DNA of 64,000 nucleotides from Catalinimonas alkaloidigena. Its GTDB lineage: Bacteria; Bacteroidota; Bacteroidia; Cytophagales; Cyclobacteriaceae. The notes under the pieces were generated by a model, which saw only the letters and a list, made by a program, of their open reading frames with translations, made no database searches and was not told where the DNA came from. Shown in pieces: positions 37,958-45,954 of the stretch (the first letter of the stretch is position 1; the number at the start of each line of letters is the position of its first letter). A program made the position numbers and the translations under genes. The stretch lies in assembly GCF_029504655.1 (NCBI RefSeq), contig NZ_JAQFIL010000001.1, positions 191,001-255,000 on the forward strand. The letters run 5' to 3'.

Positions 37958-39283
37958 TTACTCATGGGCCGGTTGGGCTGCACTATAAGGGCCAAATATA
38001 CCACTAACTTCTCTTTCCGCATTATTATCGTTGAGGGTAATCACCTGATACGTTTTCCCGCCCGCCGCTACTCTAATGACGATATGCCCTTCGGTGCTTT
38101 GGTAAGCCTTTTCCAGCGATGGACCGATCACCTGCTTGTTGGCTTCCAGGATATTGGTGGCAAAAAGGTCACGCTCGCCGGGATAAATATGTCTGGAAGT
38201 CACTCGGCGGAGCACTTCGTGGCCAGGATGGTCGGACGACCAGGTCTGTTCTATCCACACCCGAGGACGAAGCGTGCTGATAAAGGTGGAATTGCAGCAA
38301 TCACGGTTTCCATGATGGTTAAAGGCCACTACATCTACCGGCCCCACGGCTTTGGCGACAGGCGTTTCCACATCTTTCCATTCCGGCTCTCCCAGATCTG
38401 CGATGCCCGGCATATCACCTCCGGTAAAATAGTCAAAAGGTCCATATGAGATGCGGAGGGCATTGCTCAGCGGGTTTTCTCCCGGACGCTCCTGCACCGG
38501 CGTGTTACTGAAGTCAGGAAAATATTCATAAGTATCATTGCCTTGCCCGGTCCAGATGCTGCCGTTGGACTTGATGTTACGCACTTCAAACTCCGGGTAT
38601 TTGTCCGACAGATATTTGAGCACGACTTGGGCATTACTGCCTGCCTTAAGCTGAGCGGCCTGCATGCCTTCCTCTTTTCGCTGGTATTCAATAAACTTCT
38701 GGTAGTTGTCAAAAGTCGCATACCACTGTTTGAAAGGCGGATTAAAGGCCATCATCTGTCGTACCCCTTCTCCCTTGAGCGGAACCGGATAGGCATAGTC
38801 GGGATAGCCTCTGTCCAGCAACATTTTGATAGGAATATGCTCTCCGACTTCAGTGATGCCGGTCAGTTTGTAATCTCCTTTTTGTGAAGTCTCAGATTGC
38901 TGGTGAAGACTTCCGTAATGATCATCGTGAAAGTGGGTGATCATGGCATAATCTAGCACAGGCGCACTGTTAGAAGGGGCAAACTGACGGATGTATTCTA
39001 CAATCCAGAGCGGAGCGCTTTTGGTGCTGTCGGGATGGATGCGGGTATTGCGGGGCGTACCGATGCGCTCGCCAAAAGGATTCATGTCACCGGCATCTAC
39101 CAGCAGAGTAGTGCCATCGGGAAAGATAAAATAAGCGGCATCGCCTCTTCCGGTATTGATATGGTGGATATCCAGCATGCCTTCCTGCCAGGGTGGAAGT
39201 TGTTCTCCCATCTGCTGGGCCCGGGCAGTGCTAACAAAAAGTAAGAAGCTTAGAAAAAATAAAGGCCAGGTGTTTCGTTTCAT
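37958..39283 (-). CDS. Exported metallo-beta-lactamase-fold hydrolase
   Basis: This is a 441-aa protein with a signal peptide ending STARAQ (about 23). The metallo-beta-lactamase motif THFHDDH (His117, His119, Asp121, His122) and the preceding LLVDAGD strand are intact. A later VAFNHHGNRDCCN supplies further histidines. The start HHINTGRGDAAYFIFPDG resembles ComEC/Rec2-type and similar MBL proteins (IxxGqGDA). It lies outside the cytoplasm, so a phosphodiesterase, nuclease or lactonase role is possible, but the substrate is unknown. It is a single-gene unit. Confidence 0.86.
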   Translation of the reverse strand: MKRNTWPLFFLSFLLFVSTARAQQMGEQLPPWQEGMLDIHHINTGRGDAAYFIFPDGTTLLVDAGDMNPFGERIGTPRNTRIHPDSTKSAPLWIVEYIRQFAPSNSAPVLDYAMITHFHDDHYGSLHQQSETSQKGDYKLTGITEVGEHIPIKMLLDRGYPDYAYPVPLKGEGVRQMMAFNPPFKQWYATFDNYQKFIEYQRKEEGMQAAQLKAGSNAQVVLKYLSDKYPEFEVRNIKSNGSIWTGQGNDTYEYFPDFSNTPVQERPGENPLSNALRISYGPFDYFTGGDMPGIADLGEPEWKDVETPVAKAVGPVDVVAFNHHGNRDCCNSTFISTLRPRVWIEQTWSSDHPGHEVLRRVTSRHIYPGERDLFATNILEANKQVIGPSLEKAYQSTEGHIVIRVAAGGKTYQVITLNDNNAEREVSGIFGPYSAAQPAHE

Positions 39284-39390
39284 GACAGGTAGTTTTGATC
39301 ATTGATATTCTTTACGTTTGTAGATTGACTTCCTATGTACGGCCTTTTTTTGTCAAGAGACATGCAATGTACGCTCAAAACGCAATTTGT

Positions 39391-41289
39391 CTACAGCTCT
39401 GAAAAAGTAAGTTTTCCATCTTTCATTTCCCAGCGTTTGGCTGATAAATAATAAGTGTAACCCTTATTGGGATTGCCCTGATAAAACAGGTATTTGCTGC
39501 CATCCTCATCTATAAACACGCCCGGATGGCCCGATTCGGTAGCATTCCAGGCATTAGGTGCTCCCTTAGGAAGGACAGGCTCCTCACTCATCCTCTCCCA
39601 GTGGATGCCATCCTGGCTGCTCGCCAGCCCGATCTGCTGCCCTTCGTGATTATAGGCTCCGGCATAAAACATATACCATGTATCCTTTATTTTACAGACC
39701 GAAGAGGCTTCTATGCAGTTTATCTCCCAGGCTAACTCAGGCTTCAGCAGCGGCTCCTGACTGATTTGCTTCCATGATGATCTCCCGAAGCCATCCGTCA
39801 GGGCGGCTACGGATACGCCTACCATCTGCTGTTCGTAAGCAGGGTCGCGGGTGGCCCAGTACAGATAAGCAGTATCTTCATTGATGAATACATCAGCGTC
39901 TATCGCCCGGCCTACGTTCCAGTCGCCCGTGGGAGAGAAAACGGGATTACTTTCATCCCGGCTAAAGTGAATACCATCCTCCGACCAGGCGTGGCAGATG
40001 GCATCATTTTCAGCATTGCCATAGGTCTGGTAGAAAAGGTGCACCTTACCCTCATGCACCAGCGCTCCGGGGGCGCACAGCCCTTTGTTTTCGTAGTCGG
40101 CCTGCGGCAGTATTTCATCCAGCTTTTTCCAATGCCTGAGGTCGTCGGATACGGCAATGCCGATATTCCATCCGCTTTTGTTTTCTGCGCCATTTTCGTC
40201 AGGAGGAAGAGAGTAATACATATAATAGCGGTCCTGAAACTTCACCACGGATGGATCTTTGGCATAGGGACGACCTTTGCGGGAGATATCCCGATAGAGC
40301 ATAGACTGCGCTACTTCCTGCTCCTGTAGCTTTTGCAATACATCTCTGGAAACTCTGAAGATGGTACCATGGCGGATGCCTTCAGGCATTTCCAACTGTT
40401 CCGATTTTTCTTCCCACTTTTGCAGATCGTGCGATACCAGCAGACCAAACTCACCTTTGCGGTATTTGTCAAAGTACAGATGCCAGGTTCCGTCAATCTG
40501 CGCTGCCGTGGGGCCTTCCGCCCAGTAGTCGCCGCTGATGGGCTCGTCTGCTACCTCATAAGGCCCGGTGATGTCATCGGCATAAGCAATACTGATATTC
40601 TTTTGGGCTTCGGGCAATTCGGATTCGTCTTTGATAAACATCAGGTAGCGATCCTCCAGCGGATAAATACTGGCGTCAATCGCGTTGAAACCGGGATCAT
40701 ACAGCAACTGGGTAGGGCTGAAGTCCTCAAAGTCGGAGGTAAGCGTATAGTAAATGCGGTGGTTTCTTAGCGTACTGTCTTTGGTACTGTTGGCGGTTTC
40801 CGGAAATTTGTCGGTAATGGTAGACGACCAGTAGATGATGAACTGCTCCTCTTCCGGGATATAATTGATTTCCGGTGCCCAGCAGTTGCGCACGCTATCT
40901 TCGTGAGCCATCACCGGAATGGCGATCTGCTCCGACCAGTTTATCAGGTCGTCAGAATGTGCGTAGCCGATGGTATTGCCTTCCCAGGAGGTAGTCCAGA
41001 CCATATGGAAAGTGCCATCGGGCGTTTGGGTAATGCAGGGGTCACGCATTAGCGTGCTTTCACCCACCAGAGGTTGTAAGTAAGGTAGTCCGTCATTCAG
41101 CGCTTCCCATTTAAGGCCATTTTCACTCCAGGCAAGGTGCAGTCCGTCTTCCCCATTGCCGGTAAAGTAAGAAAAGAGGTATACCGCTTCCTCTTCTTCC
41201 TGGGATGACGGAGTGCATTGCGTCATCCATACAGTGAAAGAGAATGATACAAGAAGGAATATATGATAAGTAGTACCAGCTTTGATCAT
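39391..41289 (-). CDS. Lipoprotein with two GH43-like five-bladed propeller domains
   Basis: This 632-aa exported protein is started here at the ATG at 41287-41289, which gives a signal peptide ending at a lipobox-like MTQC. Two consecutive domains each have the start of a GH43/GH32-type five-bladed propeller: residues about 55-310 (STLMRDPCITQTPDGTFHMVWT, NCWAPEINYIPEEEQFIIYWSS, EGPTAAQIDGTWHLYFDKY) and about 340-620 (YAKDPSVVKFQDRYYMYYS, CAPGALVHEGKVHLFYQTY). The first has acidic residues at the expected D/E positions. It is probably an arabinanase/xylosidase-like glycosidase or an inactive binding relative. The tandem arrangement in one chain is unusual. Confidence 0.82.
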   Translation of the reverse strand: MIKAGTTYHIFLLVSFSFTVWMTQCTPSSQEEEEAVYLFSYFTGNGEDGLHLAWSENGLKWEALNDGLPYLQPLVGESTLMRDPCITQTPDGTFHMVWTTSWEGNTIGYAHSDDLINWSEQIAIPVMAHEDSVRNCWAPEINYIPEEEQFIIYWSSTITDKFPETANSTKDSTLRNHRIYYTLTSDFEDFSPTQLLYDPGFNAIDASIYPLEDRYLMFIKDESELPEAQKNISIAYADDITGPYEVADEPISGDYWAEGPTAAQIDGTWHLYFDKYRKGEFGLLVSHDLQKWEEKSEQLEMPEGIRHGTIFRVSRDVLQKLQEQEVAQSMLYRDISRKGRPYAKDPSVVKFQDRYYMYYSLPPDENGAENKSGWNIGIAVSDDLRHWKKLDEILPQADYENKGLCAPGALVHEGKVHLFYQTYGNAENDAICHAWSEDGIHFSRDESNPVFSPTGDWNVGRAIDADVFINEDTAYLYWATRDPAYEQQMVGVSVAALTDGFGRSSWKQISQEPLLKPELAWEINCIEASSVCKIKDTWYMFYAGAYNHEGQQIGLASSQDGIHWERMSEEPVLPKGAPNAWNATESGHPGVFIDEDGSKYLFYQGNPNKGYTYYLSAKRWEMKDGKLTFSEL

Positions 41290-41832
41290 GTGAGTTGAGT
41301 AGTTGTATTGTATAAATTTCCAGAAAGGTAATATATAAAGAAGGGCTTTATTTCCCATAGGTTAAAAATAAAGTCAGACAAAGTTCCCTTTCATCAAGTG
41401 AGAGATTTGACAAGTTTGGCCAAAAGCACAGAAGAGCGTATTTAAGATTAAGTCTCAGCAGCTATGAGCAAAAGTAAACATTGCCAGCAGGCAGAGAAGG
41501 AGCGACTACACACCTTATAGACCGGATAGCCGCAATAACAAGGCGATATAAAGGTAAAAGAGTAGGCTTTGAGGAGGGCTTATAAGTGTTTGTATAAGCG
41601 ATAGGCAAAGAATAGAATACATCACACATGATCTTGTTCAGTGGCAATTCATCAATGAGCATGATGCTGAGCAGTCCTTTATACCTCAGGCTAAAGAATC
41701 ACCTTCTATTGAATAAAATTGAGTAGATTCATATACATGTAAAAAAAATGAATTACATTAGATACATGTAAAAACACCTGAATGCTCTACGTAATTGCAC
41801 GTTTTTGATGTGTCCATTAAATGCTATGGGGC
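41290..41832. other. Intergenic region at the left edge of the orphan-gene island
   Basis: About 540 bp have no convincing gene; a frame at 41462-41662 (minus, 66 codons) shows no features. Two direct copies of ATACATGTAAAAA lie at 41733-41745 and 41762-41774. The region ends with CGTTAAGC (41832-41839), which fits the integron right-core GTTRRRY, but I found no matching left arm here. Confidence 0.45.
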
Positions 41833-41914
41833 GTTAAGCAGATGAAAGTATATGGAAGATGGCCGTAACTCTGCGCTATCCCTATGTTATAGGTCATTAA
41901 AAAACCAAACTCAA

Positions 41915-42472
41915 GTGAAAGATTTTATTATAATCTCATTTTTAATAATCTTATGTTTTACAAGTTGCAAACAAAAAGCATCATCAACTCAAAGTGATGA
42001 AACAGATTCAATCAATGCGGCGATAAATATGGTAAATGAGAAAATGTCAAATGAAAAATTTGTTGGTTCCTGGGAATTAAAGGAATGGACAGCCGAGTCA
42101 AACGATGAAGGTATAGTATTTCCCTTTGGCGAAGATGCAATAGGACGAATAACTTACGACAGCAATGGAAACATGGCAGTTCAGATAATGAAAAATAATA
42201 GATCTAAATTTCTTTCTGATGATCCCCTTCAAGCCCAGCCTGATGAGGTGGTTGTTGCTTATAATGGATTTATTGCTTATTGTGGAAATTATGAAGTAAA
42301 TCTTACCACTAATCAAGTGGTTCATCAAATAAAAATAAGTTCTTTCCCAAATTGGGTTGGTCAAAATCAAATTAGATATTTTGAATTCAATGGGGATGAC
42401 CTGACCTTAAGCACTGATCTAATAGGCTCAAATAGGCATAAATTGGTATGGAGTAAAATTGACAATGAATAA
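41915..42472 (+). CDS. Lipocalin-like domain lipoprotein
   Basis: This 185-aa exported protein is started at GTG 41915, because this puts VKDFIIISFLIILCFTSC (signal peptide plus lipobox FTSC) at the N-terminus; an upstream ATG at 41852 gives a 21-residue extension without signal character. The body matches the Lipocalin_5-type domain: GSWELKEWTAES, GRITYDSNGNMAVQIMKNNR, YNGFIAYCGNYEVN, QVVHQIKISSFPNWVGQNQIRYFEFNGDDLTLST. Such proteins probably bind small hydrophobic ligands. Its stop codon is directly followed by an attC-like palindrome, and it looks like the gene of an integron-type cassette. Confidence 0.82.
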   Translation: MKDFIIISFLIILCFTSCKQKASSTQSDETDSINAAINMVNEKMSNEKFVGSWELKEWTAESNDEGIVFPFGEDAIGRITYDSNGNMAVQIMKNNRSKFLSDDPLQAQPDEVVVAYNGFIAYCGNYEVNLTTNQVVHQIKISSFPNWVGQNQIRYFEFNGDDLTLSTDLIGSNRHKLVWSKIDNE

Positions 42473-43369
42473 ACAACCTATAATCGTGTAGGGAAAAGTA
42501 GGAATTGACATTTAAACCTACCCAAAAGGTGTCGTTTCCTACTTCAGCCCTCACACACCACTGGTCGTACGGGCCATCGTGGCGCGATCGCGTAACCAGC
42601 GGTTCGCTGAGATTGAGAGGTTTCCCTCCGCCCCTCTTAAGACAAGGCTAGCAGACTCTTAATCTGTAAACAGCGCGGCTGCCGCTTCCTTGCCGAATTC
42701 AGAGCATTCTCAGCGTTCGGTCGGGGCCCCCCGGTCCTTCATCACCTTGTGAGACCTCCGTAGCTCTTACGGCCCTCCAGGCTGGACTCATTTCCAGTGA
42801 CTACTATGACCTCTGTCGGCAGCCGACGCTGTGACTTCTCAAACAACTTTTCCAGGCACTTGAGACCTCCCCATTGTGCGACAACCGGGTAAGAGCATAT
42901 TCCCGGGCCACGGCGGCTTCCCCCGATTCCTGCGGCATCTACTTGCTAGAGTTTATTGGCTACGGGCCACCGTGGCAACGGCGTCGCAAAGATGTGCTTG
43001 CTTACCCACTCTAACCAGCCTCGGTATGCCGTTGCTGTCCGCCATGGAATGGTCGTCAGTACCGGGTTTTGCAGTCCTGCTTCCTTCAGACGGGGTCGCT
43101 CAGACCTCCGGTCACCCGAAGCGCCCTTGCAGTTTGCTAATAGGCTTCGCCAACTCGCCTATGAGAGACCGGGCCCCGGCGGCTTTCACTCTCTGGAATA
43201 ATATGGTATCTTAGATACCAGATGCCCATGCTGGGCACACACAATGCGCATATTGCATATCGAGTTACATCGTAAACCGCAGACTTTTACGTTTTCTTAC
43301 TACTTTTATCTACAGCGAATAATTAAACGATTTTAAAGGCCGATACGCAACATGCGCGGGACGTTAGTA
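42473..43369 (+). repeat. attC-like recombination site 1, split by a group IIC intron
   Basis: Removing the intron at 42483-43240 leaves AACAACCTAT next to a long imperfect palindrome. Left arm GCGCATATTGCATATCGA (43246-43263) pairs with right arm CCGATACGCAACATGCGC (43340-43357). The three non-matching positions all become G-T pairs when the bottom strand is folded, as in attC sites. The right end is GGGACGTTAG (43358-43367) with the CGTT box. The site begins at the stop codon of the lipocalin-like gene. Confidence 0.55.
42483..43240 (-). mobile_element. ORF-less group IIC intron
   Basis: This is a 758-nt ribozyme on the minus strand. The 5' end is GTGTGCCCAGCATGGGC (from 43240 downward), as in Oceanobacillus-type IIC introns. 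Domain I pieces TCTGAAGGAAGC and GAGGCTGGTTAGAGTGGG and the piece before domain IV (AGAGGTCATAGTAGT) follow in the same order. Domain V (42554-42606) has the catalytic CGC in ACCGCTGGT paired with ACCAGTGGT and the CG bulge. Domain VI (AGTAGGAA/TTCCTACT) ends in CTACACGAT at 42483. There is no reverse transcriptase, so mobility would need a protein from elsewhere. IIC introns insert at terminators or attC sites; here the 5' exon ends with TTGT beside an attC-like stem. Confidence 0.9.
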
Positions 43370-43385
43370 ATCATAAAATGACACA

Positions 43386-44459
43386 ATGAAAAAGCTTAAG
43401 TTTTTCCTAAAGTGGATTTTGATTCCCTTGCTTTTTTTTGTTGTTACCAGTGCCATCATCTTATTAAACCCTAGTTTTAATGGAGAAATAGAAAGAATTA
43501 GTTTTCATTCCAATATTAATCTGGAAGGGGTTTTAATCAAACCCTCTGGCAACGGACCCTATCCAGCTATTCTATTATTGCATGGATCAGGAAGTACTCA
43601 TCAGGATTACGATAAAGCCTATTTCAAATATCATGCAAATGCCTTTCTAGAAAAAGGTTTTGCGGTCATGATCTATTCCAAAAGAAGTTCGAAAGATGTG
43701 GACTATAAATATTTCATTTATGAAGATCTTTTGGGGGATGCTAATGCCGCGATTTCATTCCTAAGGAAAAGTAAGGATATAGACAGCCAAAATATCGGTG
43801 TAATGGGTTTAAGTGAGTCAGGCTGGTTTACACCTCAACTAGTTTATCAAAACCCCGACATTAGATTTCTAATAAATAGGGTGAGCTCTCCTCTAAATGT
43901 ATTGCAAACGATTTTTCACGAGATTAAAAGTGATGCTTTGGAAGAAGGGTTTACAAATGAGGAAGTTGAGAATGTCATCCTCCCAATGCATGAACGCATT
44001 TGCCGATTTTATATTGATATTCATGAGGCTAAAATTTCAGCTAAAGGTTTAGAACGTGATCAAATTAATGTAGAACTCAAAAGGCTTAATGAGCACAAGC
44101 ATTTTGGAAAATGGTTCAATTTCTCAAAACTGAATGATTATGACTCCTTAGAATATGCATCTCAAGCCAAGAGGCTCAGCTATGACCCTTTTCCATATTT
44201 CAAAAAAATTCAAATCCCTATGCTCTATGTGATGGCGGGGAAGGACAAGAACATTCCGACAAAAATAGTTGTGGACACGCTTCGAATATCAAAACAGTTA
44301 TACGGGAAGGATATTACAATAAAAGTCTACCCTGAAGCAAGTCATTATCTATATAAATATGGGCTCAACGATGGCCCCTTTGAAGGCTGGATGTATTATG
44401 ATGACTATTTAAATTTAATGGCAAATTGGGCTCAAGAAAAAGTCAACAAAAATGATTGA
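43386..44459 (+). CDS. Membrane-anchored alpha/beta hydrolase
   Basis: This 357-aa protein has an N-terminal membrane anchor (about 8-28), so the enzyme faces the periplasm. The alpha/beta hydrolase core shows YPAILLLHGSGSTHQDY, the nucleophile elbow GLSESGW with Ser143 (GxSxS rather than GxSxG), a candidate aspartate in AGKDKNIPT and a candidate histidine in PEASHYLY. It resembles dienelactone hydrolase/acetyl-xylan esterase-type proteins (BAAT/DLH-like). The serine substitution next to the elbow is uncommon. It is the second cassette gene of the island and begins 19 bp after the first attC-like right end. Neighbours are unrelated, so its role is open. Confidence 0.85.
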   Translation: MKKLKFFLKWILIPLLFFVVTSAIILLNPSFNGEIERISFHSNINLEGVLIKPSGNGPYPAILLLHGSGSTHQDYDKAYFKYHANAFLEKGFAVMIYSKRSSKDVDYKYFIYEDLLGDANAAISFLRKSKDIDSQNIGVMGLSESGWFTPQLVYQNPDIRFLINRVSSPLNVLQTIFHEIKSDALEEGFTNEEVENVILPMHERICRFYIDIHEAKISAKGLERDQINVELKRLNEHKHFGKWFNFSKLNDYDSLEYASQAKRLSYDPFPYFKKIQIPMLYVMAGKDKNIPTKIVVDTLRISKQLYGKDITIKVYPEASHYLYKYGLNDGPFEGWMYYDDYLNLMANWAQEKVNKND

Positions 44460-44619
44460 TTCGTTTTGATCTATAACTTTCCTTGAGTTTACAAATAGCA
44501 TTAAAACAGTTTAGCTCGTTTATTACGCTATGTTGTAGAAGTAAACTATCCATTAAAATATACAATTGAACACCAATAAAGGAGTAGGGAAACGAATGCT
44601 AACAAGATATATAAAAAAT

Positions 44620-45811
44620 CAGGTTAAACGCATTTAATTTTTAGTCAAGTTTTTAAGAATGTTTAGCAGATAATTATCATCCCAACCTGCTATCTTTCTT
44701 CTGTTCTTCACGCTTTCCTTATCTTGAACTTGATTGAGCAGTTGCAGAGCTAACTTCCGAGCGGTTGTCATATTCTCAGCAGCATTGCCTGTTTTAGTTC
44801 TACTCATATCTTCTCGGAATACAACATCAAGTTTCCAATGCAGATGATTTTCAATGCTCCAATGATTTCTAATGAGTTTATTAAACTCTTTAGCAGTAAC
44901 CTCTAAACTGCTTAAATAGAAGCGGTTTTCATAGGTAATTTTTCCACCCTTTTCCCGGTTTGCTTCCACCATTATGATTGACTTTAAATGTTTCCATTCT
45001 GATAAATCATCTAGTAATGCAAGCTGGGTTTCCACATAACAGACTCTCTTCTCAATGCGGCCACTACCAAAATCTATCCACTCATCAAAGCACATATGCT
45101 TTTTTCTTTTACTCATCCAGTCTGTAATCTGCTCATACATATGCTTATGATCTTTCTTGATAGCTATCAAATAGTCTCCTCCTTTCTCTATAATTAAATC
45201 GCACGGCGAACCGTCTGCATTCTTGAGCTGGCAACCGGCTGCATCACTGCTCACTAAGGAGCCTTCCAAATCCAAAGACTTCAACAATTCAGGAATAGCG
45301 GTCTTTTCATTGCTTTTAGCATCTACTTTTTCCTGACCTAATATCAAGTGGTGTTCGGCTACCCAGGCACTTAATATACAAATGCCGCTCTTCTTAAAGC
45401 CTGACTTTGCTGTACCGCAAAGCACCTTACCATCCACGTTGATTTGGACAATACTACTTTTGATAAACCCTAATAACTCCTTAGACCAACGATACAGGCA
45501 ACCTCCAAAAGCTGATTTGTCCATATATTTGAACACGCGATTAAAAGTGTCATGAGAGGGAATACCATTCGGTAGCTCTAAAAATCCTCTCAAGAATACC
45601 TCCTTTCGTTTACCATAGGCTTCTATCTCTTCAAAATCATCTGCTCCACTTACTATCGCACATAAGGCTATGACTAAAATATCTACCAGATTATGCTTCT
45701 TGCGCCGATTTATCCTAAAATCAGGAACGCTTCCAAAAACCTTTTGCCAATTCATCTGGCAAAGTTAGCTCTCTCCTCTTTTTTTACATACGTTTAAATG
45801 CGTTTAACCTG
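44620..45811 (-). mobile_element. Complete ISAs1-family insertion sequence
   Basis: This 1192-bp element has perfect 18-bp terminal inverted repeats, CAGGTTAAACGCATTTAA at 44620-44637 and its complement at 45794-45811. It is flanked by a 9-bp target duplication ATAAAAAAT (44611-44619 and 45812-45820). The single transposase gene fills it, and its stop codon lies inside the left repeat. Repeats, duplication and gene are all intact, so the insertion is probably recent and the element potentially active. I did not recognise a named IS. Confidence 0.95.
44634..45755 (-). CDS. ISAs1-family DDE transposase
   Basis: This 373-aa transposase is related to the H-repeat-associated proteins (YbfD/YdcC/RhsH type). 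The N-terminal associated domain (FGSVPDFRINRRKKHNLVDILVIALCAIVSGADDFEEIE, IPSHDTFNRVF) comes before the DDE_Tnp_1 core with conserved acidic residues (for instance INVDGKVLCG, SSDAAGCQLKNA) and the late HWSIENHLHWKLDVVFREDMSR. The length and end-to-end order are normal for the family, without a frameshift. It moves the element by cut-and-paste or copy-out. Confidence 0.95.
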   Translation of the reverse strand: MNWQKVFGSVPDFRINRRKKHNLVDILVIALCAIVSGADDFEEIEAYGKRKEVFLRGFLELPNGIPSHDTFNRVFKYMDKSAFGGCLYRWSKELLGFIKSSIVQINVDGKVLCGTAKSGFKKSGICILSAWVAEHHLILGQEKVDAKSNEKTAIPELLKSLDLEGSLVSSDAAGCQLKNADGSPCDLIIEKGGDYLIAIKKDHKHMYEQITDWMSKRKKHMCFDEWIDFGSGRIEKRVCYVETQLALLDDLSEWKHLKSIIMVEANREKGGKITYENRFYLSSLEVTAKEFNKLIRNHWSIENHLHWKLDVVFREDMSRTKTGNAAENMTTARKLALQLLNQVQDKESVKNRRKIAGWDDNYLLNILKNLTKN

Positions 45812-45954
45812 ATAAAAAATAGGCGAAATAGTGCTGAAATAAAGCTTTTTGCTTACTATAAGTTTTATCAATTCCCAAAAGTTCAGTCCTTATTAGTCGC
45901 CTACTTTTCATATACCCAACCGTTTATTCGCAACACAAATAGCCTGATTACAGT

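Larger units (their letters stand above)
44597..45928 (+). repeat. attC-like recombination site 2, split by an ISAs1-family element
   Basis: GCTAACAAG (44598-44606) is followed by the left arm ATATATAAAAAAT (44607-44619); after the IS and the second target copy it continues AGGCGA (45821-45826). The right arm TCGCCTACTTTTCATATAC (45897-45915) matches it over 19 positions, with three differences that are all G-T in a bottom-strand fold. The right end CGTT is at 45921-45924. The core boxes and fold suit an integron attC site. Confidence 0.5.

Noticed and set aside
37745..38449. 234-codon plus-strand frame
   Set aside because: It overlaps the metallo-beta-lactamase-fold gene on the opposite strand, which has a signal peptide and intact catalytic motif.
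40333..40770. 145-codon plus-strand frame
   Set aside because: Antisense shadow of the GH43-like gene; composition follows the reverse complement of conserved propeller motifs.
41462..41662. 66-codon minus-strand frame left of the orphan-gene island
   Set aside because: Low-complexity composition without domain, signal or conserved motif; no support.
41832..41839. CGTTAAGC as a fourth attC or as attI
   Set aside because: The right core fits, but I found no left arm or inverted stem upstream and no integrase gene; kept only as a possible boundary.
42876..42882. GTGCGAC on the plus strand as a possible 5' end of a group II intron
   Set aside because: Domain V, domain VI and the GTGTGCCC start all agree on the minus strand; the plus-strand match is isolated.
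42876..43214. Plus-strand open frame of 112 codons within the GC-rich region
   Set aside because: It runs antisense through the group IIC intron and its residue composition has no protein-like features.
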